Shown: positions 47,861 to 55,667 of the stretch, one piece after another | Numbering within the stretch: the stretch's first letter is position 1 | Layout of the letters: each line of letters starts with the position of its first letter | From: Natrinema sp. DC36 | GTDB taxonomy: Archaea; Halobacteriota; Halobacteria; Halobacteriales; Natrialbaceae | Direction: 5' to 3' | Length of the DNA: 64,000 nucleotides | Assembly: GCF_020405225.1 (NCBI RefSeq) | Contig: NZ_CP084472.1 | Coordinates: forward strand, 3,720,001-3,784,000 | The notes under the pieces: generated by a model | Database searches by the model: none | What the model saw: the letters and a program-made list of their open reading frames with translations, nothing else | Told to the model about the DNA's origin: nothing | Position numbers and translations under genes: made by a program

Positions 47861-48946
47861 ATGCAAATCGAGCCGCAAGCGTTCGATCGGGTTCTCTCGT
47901 CGATGTGTACGGAACCCCATCCTGCGGCGCGCGATGCGGCCGAGCGGTTTCTCGCGACGAACCCCGGTGATCCCGGCACCTATCCGAACGTGTCGGCGCT
48001 CGAGGACGACGCCATCGCCTTCTTGAGCGAGATCGCGGGACTGGACGACCCGGCGGGTTACGTTACCAGCGGCGGCACGGAGGCGAACATTCAGGCGGTC
48101 CGGATCGCCCGCGAGCGGGCCGAGAGCCGCTCGCCGAACGTGGTCATGCCCGAGTCGGGTCACTTCAGTTTCCAGAAGGCCGCCGACCTGCTCGGCGTCG
48201 AACTGCGACTCGTCCCGACCGACGAGCGGCATCGGGCCGACCTCGAGGCCGTCCGCGCGAGCGTCGACGACGACACCGCGCTGGTGGTCGGCGTCGCCGG
48301 GACGACCGAGTACGGCCGCGTCGACCCCATCCCGGAACTGGGCGAAATCGCGGCGTCGGTCGACGCCATGCTTCACGTCGACGCCGCCTGGGGCGGCTTC
48401 GTCCTTCCCTTTACCGACTACGAGTGGCATTTCGATCACGCCGCGGTCGACACGATGACGATCGACCCCCACAAGATGGGACAGGCCGCCGTTCCCGCGG
48501 GGGGACTGCTCGTCCGCTCTCCCGACCTGCTCGACGAACTCGCCGTCGACACGCCGTACCTCGAGTCGACCTCCCAGGCGACGCTGACCGGCACCCGTTC
48601 GGGTGCGGGCGTCGCCAGCGCCGTCGCCGCGATGGAGGAGCTGTGGCCCGGCGGCTACCGCCGCCAGTACACCCGCTCGCAGAACAACGCCGAATGGCTC
48701 GCCGACGCCCTCGAGAAGCGGGGCTATCGGGTCGCCGAGCCCACGCTCCCGCTGGTCGCGGCCGACGTGCCGCGGTCGACGTTCGACGCGCTGCGGGCCA
48801 AGGGCTGGCGCATTTCGCGGACCGCGACGGGCGAGTTGCGGGTCGTCTGCATGCCCCACGTCACCCGCGAGATGTTAGCTTCCTTTATCGGGGATCTGGA
48901 TCGGCTCGAGGTGCGCGCGAGCGTGCCGGTCGTGAGCAACGATTAG
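47861..48946 (+). CDS. mfnA: PLP-dependent L-tyrosine/L-aspartate decarboxylase
   Basis: 361 residues, group II decarboxylase fold. '[25 protein letters not shown]', '[22 protein letters not shown]', '[18 protein letters not shown]', '[14 protein letters not shown]' (Asp174) and the Schiff-base motif '[17 protein letters not shown]' (Lys205) are all intact. In methanogens MfnA makes tyramine for methanofuran; in haloarchaea it more likely acts as an aspartate decarboxylase giving beta-alanine for CoA. That would connect functionally with the broken panB-like gene, although they are far apart. Confidence 0.93.
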   Translation: MQIEPQAFDRVLSSMCTEPHPAARDAAERFLATNPGDPGTYPNVSALEDDAIAFLSEIAGLDDPAGYVTSGGTEANIQAVRIARERAESRSPNVVMPESGHFSFQKAADLLGVELRLVPTDERHRADLEAVRASVDDDTALVVGVAGTTEYGRVDPIPELGEIAASVDAMLHVDAAWGGFVLPFTDYEWHFDHAAVDTMTIDPHKMGQAAVPAGGLLVRSPDLLDELAVDTPYLESTSQATLTGTRSGAGVASAVAAMEELWPGGYRRQYTRSQNNAEWLADALEKRGYRVAEPTLPLVAADVPRSTFDALRAKGWRISRTATGELRVVCMPHVTREMLASFIGDLDRLEVRASVPVVSND

Positions 48947-49140
48947 ATACGGGGGTGGCTATCGAACCCTCGCTGACCAGTAATTTTGATACCCCCCAGC
49001 GATCAGTATAGGTCAAGTAGGTATTGGATCGACGACTGATTTATCTGGGAGATAGCAGAGACTGCGTGCTGAATGCAGAGGTGGAAGTTAGCCTGGAAGG
49101 GACATTGAGTTTAGAGTGGAGAACCCGCATCACTCAATAG

Positions 49141-49392
49141 TCATTTACTCCCTCTTGATACACTCGGCGTATGCAGGACACCATCAACGAAGATTTGTTC
49201 CTCGTGGGTCAGAGTGACTTGAGGATCGGAATATTGGAACGTAAAGGTCCAGTCGCCCTTCTCTTGCTCATACACTTTCTCTAATATTTCTGGGTCGATG
49301 TACTCGTACAATGAATCGAGTTCCCCTGGTTCTACCTCATCTTGGGCGGCCACCGCTTTGACAACGTTGGTGACAACGTCAGTTCGCATCAT
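49141..49392 (-). CDS. HalOD1 output-domain protein
   Basis: 83 residues from ATG at 49392 (or 49389). 'DVVTNVVKAVAAQDEVEPGELDSLYEYIDPEILEKVYEQ', then 'GDWTFTFQYSDPQVTLTHEEQIFVDG' is the HalOD1 pattern, a small haloarchaeal output domain seen in signalling proteins. Its start overlaps the end of the DUF7344 gene, so the two are translationally coupled and probably work together. AT-rich codon use suggests an accessory origin. Confidence 0.78.
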   Translation of the reverse strand: MMRTDVVTNVVKAVAAQDEVEPGELDSLYEYIDPEILEKVYEQEKGDWTFTFQYSDPQVTLTHEEQIFVDGVLHTPSVSRGSK

Positions 49393-49774
49393 CGTTAATT
49401 TTCTTCTGTATAATCCTACAGTTGTCAATCAAGGGTTCGGGGATTTCGTCCATCGACTCGAACACGTTCTCAACGATAAATGCCGGTTCCGCAAAGTTGG
49501 GGCCACGCTGGACACAGAACCGTTCGGAATCCCAGCGAACGTACCCTTCTTCGGCGAGCTTAGGGAGGTGATGATGGCGCAAGTGAATAGCTAATGACTC
49601 AGAGTTCATCGACTGGTTAGGGGATTCTGCAGCCTCAGGTAGCGAGAGCCGTCGCTCTTGTGGCACATCCAGCAACGAATTGATAATCTCTCGCCGCGGC
49701 TCGACAGAAAGGATGTCAAATAACTTATTCCACCGCTCAGCCCATTCCTCATCGTTAGACGGACTTGCAGTCAT
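49379..49774 (-). CDS. DUF7344-type winged-helix protein, second copy
   Basis: 131 residues from ATG at 49774 (a longer frame to 49804 exists). 'WNKLFDILSVEPRREIINSLLDVPQERRLSLPEAAES' and 'SLAIHLRHHHLPKLAEEGYVRWDSERFCVQRGPNF' give the DUF7344 winged helix with its HHLPKL helix. The C-terminal 40 residues are a helix-rich tail. It overlaps the HalOD1 gene by 14 bp. A DUF7344 plus HalOD1 pair is a plausible haloarchaeal signal-to-DNA unit. Confidence 0.78.
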   Translation of the reverse strand: MTASPSNDEEWAERWNKLFDILSVEPRREIINSLLDVPQERRLSLPEAAESPNQSMNSESLAIHLRHHHLPKLAEEGYVRWDSERFCVQRGPNFAEPAFIVENVFESMDEIPEPLIDNCRIIQKKINDDAN

Positions 49775-50058
49775 ACTCTGGCCAATTGTCTCTACGCACT
49801 TCACCCTTGTTGGCGTGCAACTTTTGATAATTTCTACATTTTAACTTTACCACCTCTATCGAGGATCTCCATCTTAGCCGACCTTGCAGCTAATCCAGCG
49901 AACTGTACTGCGAGTGTGTGCTGTGTATTCAGCACGGCTCTACAGAAGTCACTAATAGTTGATAGAGGCACCAGCGTTAGATTCGCAGGACACTTTGTTC
50001 ATCGAATTCACTACTGAGCATCCTGCTCAGTAAACTATCGCACTTGCCATTACCCAAT

Positions 50059-50259
50059 CTATTCACAAGCGAGAATGGCTATTGCGGCCACGAGAGTGAG
50101 AACTGTCGATACAAGCCCGAAAATATAGTATGGGTTCTCAAACAGGGGGTTGACGAGGAACAAGAATAAAATAAACGATGAACTAAAAAGGATGATCTTC
50201 AACGCCTGCGGGTCAGGATTGTACATCGTCCTTAAATATTCACGAACTTGGCTTTCCAT
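50059..50259 (-). CDS. Small two-helix membrane protein beside the IS element
   Basis: 66 residues from ATG at 50259. A short charged start (MESQVREYLRTMYNPD) is followed by two hydrophobic helices, 'ALKIILFSSSFILFLFLVNPL' and 'YYIFGLVSTVLTLVAAIAILA'. AT-rich codon use. The IS6 element begins about 40 bp upstream of its start, so the native promoter may be displaced. Function unknown. Confidence 0.6.
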   Translation of the reverse strand: MESQVREYLRTMYNPDPQALKIILFSSSFILFLFLVNPLFENPYYIFGLVSTVLTLVAAIAILACE

Positions 50260-50299
50260 GACAGATGAGATCAGCCGATGCGTAATAAACGCTGGGTGT

Positions 50300-50307
50300 G
50301 ATTTAAA
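50300..50307. repeat. Left target-site duplication of the IS6 element
   Basis: GATTTAAA, identical to the right copy; 8 bp is the size made by IS6-family insertion. Confidence 0.9.
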
Positions 50308-51004
50308 GGTCGTGTTTAGTTTGTAGCATTGTGCCAGACGGCGAAGGCTTGGAGCCACGATTCGGCTGTTGATGGTTGTGCGTGACTGAAACAGTTTGAG
50401 AATGAGGAGGTACGTCGCTTTATCTCGCGGAAGACACGTTCCGCCGCGTTCCGATTTCCATGTTTTTCGTATCGAAAACGGAGCCCAGATCGACGGAGTG
50501 CAGTCTGGAGATGTTTCGCTCCATCAACGAGAAACACGGCATCATCAAGATCATGTTTCTCAGTGAGTTCGTGCAGGAACCGTTCTGTCAACGCAGTCGT
50601 AGTCGTCGAATACAGCCGTATATGGAGTATGTTGTTCGTTTCTGGATCGACAGCGGTGTACAGCCAATAGCGATGTTCGTTAAGTTGAATCACCGTCTCG
50701 TCAAGTGCGACGTGATTCGGTTCCTCGTCAACTGTCGGCTGTATATCGCATTTGTGAACCCAATCATGGACTGCTTTGCGACTGCGCTCGACACCGAACC
50801 TCTCTAATTCTCGAACGGTATTCGAAAGCGATAATCCAGCAAGATGGAGTCGAATACCGAGCTCCATCAGCCGACGCGGTGTCCGTTCTCGCTCCACAAA
50901 ATCCAAATCAATCCAGTCGCTACTACCGCTGAGGCGTGCGATTTCTGCCATGAACCAGCTGAAAATCAGCACGCCTCACTTTTCACGATTAACTAAACAC
51001 GGCC
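50308..51004. mobile_element. Intact IS6-family insertion sequence (697 bp)
   Basis: Bounded by 14-bp imperfect terminal inverted repeats, GGTCGTGTTTAGTT at 50308-50321 and AACTAAACACGGCC at 50991-51004 (one mismatch), with 8-bp direct repeats GATTTAAA outside both ends. It contains one full transposase gene on the minus strand. Size, repeats and duplication length all fit IS6. It lies between two divergent small membrane-protein genes in an AT-rich patch. Confidence 0.93.
50316..50951 (-). CDS. IS6-family transposase
   Basis: 211 residues from ATG at 50951. The N-terminal zinc-less DNA-binding part 'ERERTPRRLMELGIRLHLAGLSLSNTVRELERFGVERSRKAVHDWVHK' precedes the DDE core: Asp84 (VALDETVIQL), Asp143 (VFLVDGAKHLQTALRR) and Glu171 (NRNAAERVFREIKRR). 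Length is normal for haloarchaeal IS6 members and no frameshift is visible, so the element is probably active. Confidence 0.95.
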   Translation of the reverse strand: MAEIARLSGSSDWIDLDFVERERTPRRLMELGIRLHLAGLSLSNTVRELERFGVERSRKAVHDWVHKCDIQPTVDEEPNHVALDETVIQLNEHRYWLYTAVDPETNNILHIRLYSTTTTALTERFLHELTEKHDLDDAVFLVDGAKHLQTALRRSGLRFRYEKHGNRNAAERVFREIKRRTSSFSNCFSHAQPSTAESWLQAFAVWHNATN

Positions 51005-51012
51005 GATTTAAA
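51005..51012. repeat. Right target-site duplication of the IS6 element
   Basis: GATTTAAA directly after the right terminal repeat, identical to 50300-50307. Confidence 0.9.
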
Positions 51013-51143
51013 CGCAGACGTTTGAGTCGTCTATCACAATTCTGTACACAGAGAGAGGAAACAGCTATCGCTGCCGGTGGTAACGCCGACGAAAGTGTCG
51101 TCAACACCACAATTATTATCATATATCGAACTGATAGAGCAAT

Positions 51144-51464
51144 ATGGTTCTCACATACGTTCTCGTTGCTGTTCTCGCAATCGCGGGATATGAAGCCGTC
51201 CGGGGGATGTACACCGATAGTGAGACGGAAGCTGCAGCGCAGTTCGCTCGTGCCGCTATTGTGATCGCGTTGTTCATCGTAACGATACCGCTCGGTATGC
51301 TGCTCGGGATGCTTACGGTTTCAGCGCTGGCCGAAAACCTCGCGATTGGACTTGTTGTCTTAGCTGGCTCGGCCACAGTCGTCGCAGTGATCGGACTTGG
51401 TCTCTACATCGTTGCTGAAGGGGAAATGCCTGCAATTCTCAAACGGTATTCGATAGCGCGATAA
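51144..51464 (+). CDS. Small three-helix membrane protein
   Basis: 106 residues from ATG at 51144. Hydrophobic stretches at about 3-20, 37-62 and 68-92, with an acidic loop 'MYTDSETEAAAQFA' between the first two. The composition is that of a haloarchaeal integral membrane protein; no family was recognised. The upstream 'tattatcatatatcg' gives a plausible TATA box for a leaderless start. It is divergent from the IS element's transposase. Confidence 0.65.
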   Translation: MVLTYVLVAVLAIAGYEAVRGMYTDSETEAAAQFARAAIVIALFIVTIPLGMLLGMLTVSALAENLAIGLVVLAGSATVVAVIGLGLYIVAEGEMPAILKRYSIAR

Positions 51465-51517
51465 CACTCATACTGGTAGTCGATTGTATCGGCAGGTCGT
51501 CCGAGTACCGGCCCTTC

Positions 51518-51700
51518 TTACTCTAGAACGAGAGTAAGCGCACTACCGAATACCGCTACTAGAACAAACGTCACCGCAACTTGGCTTACTGTGCCGAGTC
51601 TAAGCAAATCAGCCGCGAGAACACCGAGCAAGACGGCGACACTCAGTGTGACAGCGGATATCCAGTTCGGGAGGGATCCCGTTACGGTAGATTCGTTCAT
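51518..51700 (-). CDS. Small two-helix membrane protein (60 aa)
   Basis: 60 residues from ATG at 51700 ('MNESTVTGSLPNWISAV'); a longer frame to 51766 is less likely. Two helices: 'ISAVTLSVAVLLGVLAADLLRL' and 'VSQVAVTFVLVAVFGSALTLVL'. It is convergent with the preceding membrane-protein gene and divergent from metG. Function unknown. Confidence 0.6.
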   Translation of the reverse strand: MNESTVTGSLPNWISAVTLSVAVLLGVLAADLLRLGTVSQVAVTFVLVAVFGSALTLVLE

Positions 51701-51878
51701 GTCCACTTCTCGGAAGGGATTCCGTCGTGGCGAGACAAATACCCTTTGCGTGACTGAAACGTTCATCGCTCGGCGGCGTGCCGGCCCACGTCGGGTAGCC
51801 GTTCGCTGAAACGAGAACGGTCGCTTGCGGACGATCGAAACCGGCGGGTTTTACGCCCGGCAGCGCAACGTGACGATC

Positions 51879-53996
51879 ATGAGCCACGACGAGTTTCCGA
51901 CGGACGAACCCGCCGTCGTGACCTGCGGGTTGCCCTACGCCAACGGCGACCTGCACATCGGTCACCTGCGGGGGTACATCGGCGCGGACGCATTTAATCG
52001 CGCGCTCGAGACGCTGGGCCAGGAGTCGATCTACGTCTGCGGATCGGACATGCACGGGACCCCGGTTGCCGTCAACGCCGAGCAGCAGGGCGTCGACCCC
52101 GAAGATTTCGCCATTGAATGGCACGAACAGTACGAGGAGACGTTCCCGAAGTTCAACGTCGACTTCGACAACTACGGCCACACCCACGACGAGACGAACA
52201 CCGAACTCACTCAGGAGATCGTCCGCGCGCTGGACGACGAGGGCTACATCTACGAGAAGGAGATTCAGGTCGCCTACGACCCCGAAGCCGACCAGTACCT
52301 CCCCGACCGCTACGTCGAAGGGACCTGTCCCTACTGCGGCGCGAAGGCCCGCGGCGACGAGTGCGACGAGGGCTGTCAGCGCCACCTCGAGCCGGGCGAA
52401 GTCGAAGACCCGACGAGCACGATCACGGGCAACCCCGCGGAGTACCGCGAGCGGAGCCACAAGTTCTTCGCGGTCTCCGAGTTCGCCGACTTCCTCACCG
52501 AGTTTTTGGACGGGCTCGAGGGAACCTCGAACGCGCGCAACCAGCCCCGTCAGTGGATCGAGGACGGTCTGCAGGACTGGTGTATCACGCGGGACATGGA
52601 CTGGGGGATCGACTACCCGACCGAAGACGGAGAAGACGAGAGCGACCTCGTCCTCTACGTCTGGGTCGACGCCCCGATCGAGTACATCTCGAGTACGAAG
52701 CAGTACTCCGAGCGCGTCGGCGCGGACGAGTACGACTGGGAGCAGGTCTGGAAGGGTGACGGCGAGATCATGCACGTCATCGGCCGGGACATCATCCAGC
52801 ACCACGCGATCTTCTGGCCGGCGATGCTCGAGGGTGCGGGCTACAACAAGCCTCGCGGAATCGCCGCGACCGGCTTCATCACGATCAACGGCAAGGGGCT
52901 CTCGACGAGCCGAAATCGCGCGATCTGGGCCAAGGAGTACCTCGAGGAGGGGTTCCACCCCGACCTGCTGCGGTACTACCTGACGACGACCGGCGGCCTC
53001 CAGCAGGACGTCGACTTCTCATGGGACGCCTTCCAGGAGAAGGTCAACGGCGAGTTAGTGGGTACCGTCGGCAACTTCTGGTACCGCTCGCTGCTCTTCG
53101 CCTACCGCAACTACGAGGGGACGCCAGAGGCCGACGTCTCCGAGGAAGTCCGCGAGCGCATCGAGGGTGCCATCGGCGACGTGCGCGAGAGCGTCAACGA
53201 CTACTCCATGCGCGGGGTCGGCCAGGCCGCGACGCAACTCGCCCAGTTCGGCAACGAGTACATCCAGCGCAACGAGCCCTGGAAGCTCACCGACGACGAG
53301 CCCGAGCGGGCCGCACAGGTCATCCGTGACTGCGTCCAGCTCGCGAAGGCCGTCGGCGTCCTCCTCGAGCCGATCACCCCCGACAAATCGCAGGACCTCT
53401 GGGTGCAGATCGGCGAGGACGGCGACGTTGCCGACGCCCACCTCGAGGACGCGCTCGAGGCCCCGCCGCGGAGCTTCGACGAACCGGGCGAACTCTTCGA
53501 GAAGATCGAGGACGACCGCGTCGCGGAACTGACCGAAAAGCTCGAAGAGCGCGTCGACGCGGCCGCGGACGACGACGACGATGAGACGGACGACGCAGCC
53601 GAAACCGAAAGCGACGACACCGACGGGGACGAATCCGGCGGTATGACTGATACCGACGATCTCGAGGCGCTGGCCGACGAGCGGATCGGGTTCGACGACT
53701 TCCAGGAACTCGACATCCGCGTGGGTCGGATCGAAACCGCCGAGGGTATCGAGGGCGCGGACGACCTCGCGCGCCTCGAGGTCGACATCGGCTTCGAGAC
53801 GCGACAGATCGTCGCGGGAATCAAGCAGCTCCACGACCTCGACGAGTTGCCGGGGACGAAGTGCGTGTTGCTCGCGAACATGGAGAAAGCCGAACTGTTC
53901 GGCGTCGAATCCAACGGCATGATCCTCGCGGCCGGCGAGGAGGCGGACCTGTTGACGACCCACGGCGACGCCGCGGTCGGCGAGAAGATCAAATAA
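51879..53996 (+). CDS. metG: Methionyl-tRNA synthetase with C-terminal tRNA-binding domain
   Basis: 705 residues from ATG at 51879. The class I signature 'GDLHIGHLRGY' (HIGH at 26-29) and the second motif in the variant form 'GKGLSTSRNRA' (KGLSTS at 339-344 for KMSKS) are present. A zinc knuckle 'CPYCGAKARGDECDEGC' lies in the CP insertion, and 'WKLTDDEPERAAQVIRDCVQLAKA' belongs to the anticodon domain. After a highly acidic linker (about 565-600) comes an EMAP/Arc1p-like OB domain, 'FDDFQELDIRVGRIETAEGIEGADDLARLEVDIG'. It charges tRNA(Met). Full length. Confidence 0.96.
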   Translation: MSHDEFPTDEPAVVTCGLPYANGDLHIGHLRGYIGADAFNRALETLGQESIYVCGSDMHGTPVAVNAEQQGVDPEDFAIEWHEQYEETFPKFNVDFDNYGHTHDETNTELTQEIVRALDDEGYIYEKEIQVAYDPEADQYLPDRYVEGTCPYCGAKARGDECDEGCQRHLEPGEVEDPTSTITGNPAEYRERSHKFFAVSEFADFLTEFLDGLEGTSNARNQPRQWIEDGLQDWCITRDMDWGIDYPTEDGEDESDLVLYVWVDAPIEYISSTKQYSERVGADEYDWEQVWKGDGEIMHVIGRDIIQHHAIFWPAMLEGAGYNKPRGIAATGFITINGKGLSTSRNRAIWAKEYLEEGFHPDLLRYYLTTTGGLQQDVDFSWDAFQEKVNGELVGTVGNFWYRSLLFAYRNYEGTPEADVSEEVRERIEGAIGDVRESVNDYSMRGVGQAATQLAQFGNEYIQRNEPWKLTDDEPERAAQVIRDCVQLAKAVGVLLEPITPDKSQDLWVQIGEDGDVADAHLEDALEAPPRSFDEPGELFEKIEDDRVAELTEKLEERVDAAADDDDDETDDAAETESDDTDGDESGGMTDTDDLEALADERIGFDDFQELDIRVGRIETAEGIEGADDLARLEVDIGFETRQIVAGIKQLHDLDELPGTKCVLLANMEKAELFGVESNGMILAAGEEADLLTTHGDAAVGEKIK

Positions 53997-54277
53997 TCGC
54001 GAACCGGCATCGAATCGTGATCGCGTCGTTCCGTTATCGCGTCGTTCTGGTAGCGGGAACGCGTCCAGATGCGTTCGTGGCGTGACCGATGGGAATCCGA
54101 AGCACGTCGAGACAGTGAATATGATTCTGTTACTTAACTGACAGCTAATTTTCAGCGTCGATTCGGGACATCGTCCGATTCGTTGTCCGATCCGCTCGGT
54201 GCTATTTCCCATCTCACGCCGCGAGTTGTCAATCGGACTCAAATATTCCTATTACGGATGCCGAATAATGCTATTGT

Positions 54278-54448
54278 ATGTCACAGGGTAGCGGCAGCGT
54301 ATGGGAATCCATCAGGACGGGCGCGCAGTCTCACAGGTTCACCCAGATACCGACAACCCCCGAATCGGCGGAGGTTTCGGCGCTAGTGGTGCTAGCGCTG
54401 TCGCTGTTTACCGTCATGGCACTCGGCAATCTCGTCGGCCTCTGGTGA
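54278..54448 (+). CDS. Small single-helix membrane protein (56 aa)
   Basis: ATG at 54278 to TGA at 54446-54448. A polar N-terminal half (MSQGSGSVWESIRTG...) is followed by one hydrophobic helix, 'VSALVVLALSLFTVMALGNLVGLW', at the C-terminus. The upstream AT-rich 'ctcaaatattcctattacgg' supplies a TATA-like box. Tail-anchored small proteins like this are frequent in haloarchaea. Function unknown, and coding status is moderately likely. Confidence 0.5.
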   Translation: MSQGSGSVWESIRTGAQSHRFTQIPTTPESAEVSALVVLALSLFTVMALGNLVGLW

Positions 54449-54733
54449 GGAACGCCCGGTCGGCCGACGCCGCACTCTCTTCTCTCGAGTCGAAAGCGAC
54501 TGCGATTCGACTATCTAGCGCATAGCCGGATACTGTCTCGTCCGCTCTCGAGGTCTCTCGAGAAGTTCGGTATTCCGAGACGGTGGTCGAGACGATCTCG
54601 AGATCGATCTCCGTCGACTCGGCAGCCCGCAACAATTCTGATTGTATAGGCACTATTATCATGGCTTACTCGACGAACATGCATCAAAGACCATTTCGAA
54701 TAGTTATTTGTATAGTGGCGCAGATCATCACCT

Positions 54734-55498
54734 GTGTTCCCTGATAGCACACCAGATCTCGGGAATCGACCGATCCTGCGGCACACGGTCGCACCGATCG
54801 GTGTCTTCGTCGCGTTCGTCGTGGCGGGGGTCCTGGGCTATGCGATGCTCGGGAACGTCGGCCTCGTGGAGGCGGCGTTCTGGATGATCGATCCGACGAG
54901 CATCGATCTGCGCTTCGAGGCACACGCCGGTCCCGAACGATCGACGAAGGCCTACTCCGTGGTGGTGACGGTCGGACTCGTCCTCTCGGGGCTGTGGATC
55001 GGCGAGACTGTCGTCACCGAACTATTCGGGGGACGGATTTCCACGGAGGTATCACGAGCAACGATGCAACGACGAATTCAGAACAGCGACGATCACGTTA
55101 TCGTCTGTGGCTACGGCATGTTCGGACGGACGGTCGCAAACCGGCTCGCCGAGGCGGGTCGAGCGGTCGTCGTCATCGAAATAGACGCGGACAACGCGGA
55201 ACGCGCCCGGGAGGACGGCCACCTCCTCGTGGAGGGCGACGCCAGACGGGAGCAGGTGCTGCGAACCGCCGGGGTCGATCGAGCGACGAAACTCGTCGCA
55301 GCGATCGACGACTCGAACGTCAACATCCAGATCGCGATCGTCAGCGGGACGGTCGCGTCTTCGGCCGAGATTCTCGTCCGCGTCGGCGACGAGGTCTACG
55401 AGTCGGTCGCGCGAGAGGCCGGAGCCGACGAGGTCGTCATCCCCGAAGTCGTCAGCGGCGAGCGCGTCACTCGGCTGCTCGAGCGGCCCGCGGACTGA
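54734..55498 (+). CDS. TrkA-N (RCK) protein with a channel-like membrane part lacking the K+ filter
   Basis: 254 residues from GTG at 54734, about 25 nt after a 'gtatag' box. TM helix at about 19-40, a re-entrant-like segment 'GLVEAAFWMIDPTSIDLRF' (43-61), TM helix at about 75-95, then an RCK/Rossmann domain 'DHVIVCGYGMFGRTVANRLAEAGRAVVVIEID' (GYGMFG near 126) through 'VVIPEVVSGERVTRLLE'. The layout is TM-pore loop-TM-RCK as in K+ channels such as MthK, but the selectivity filter TVGYGD is replaced by IDPTSID. It might be a channel with other selectivity or a regulatory subunit. Confidence 0.8.
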   Translation: MFPDSTPDLGNRPILRHTVAPIGVFVAFVVAGVLGYAMLGNVGLVEAAFWMIDPTSIDLRFEAHAGPERSTKAYSVVVTVGLVLSGLWIGETVVTELFGGRISTEVSRATMQRRIQNSDDHVIVCGYGMFGRTVANRLAEAGRAVVVIEIDADNAERAREDGHLLVEGDARREQVLRTAGVDRATKLVAAIDDSNVNIQIAIVSGTVASSAEILVRVGDEVYESVAREAGADEVVIPEVVSGERVTRLLERPAD

Positions 55499-55667
55499 CT
55501 CGAGCGCCGGAACTCGGCGGCACCGTCGTCGACGCGACGTCTCGATCAACCCTCGTCGACGACGGTCGAGATGGCAGACGACGGACTCGACGACGAGCCG
55601 CCGAGACGGGGAACTCGGACGCGAGTAAGTGACCATCTTTTAGGCGATGCTGGCAGTATCGTCCGAC

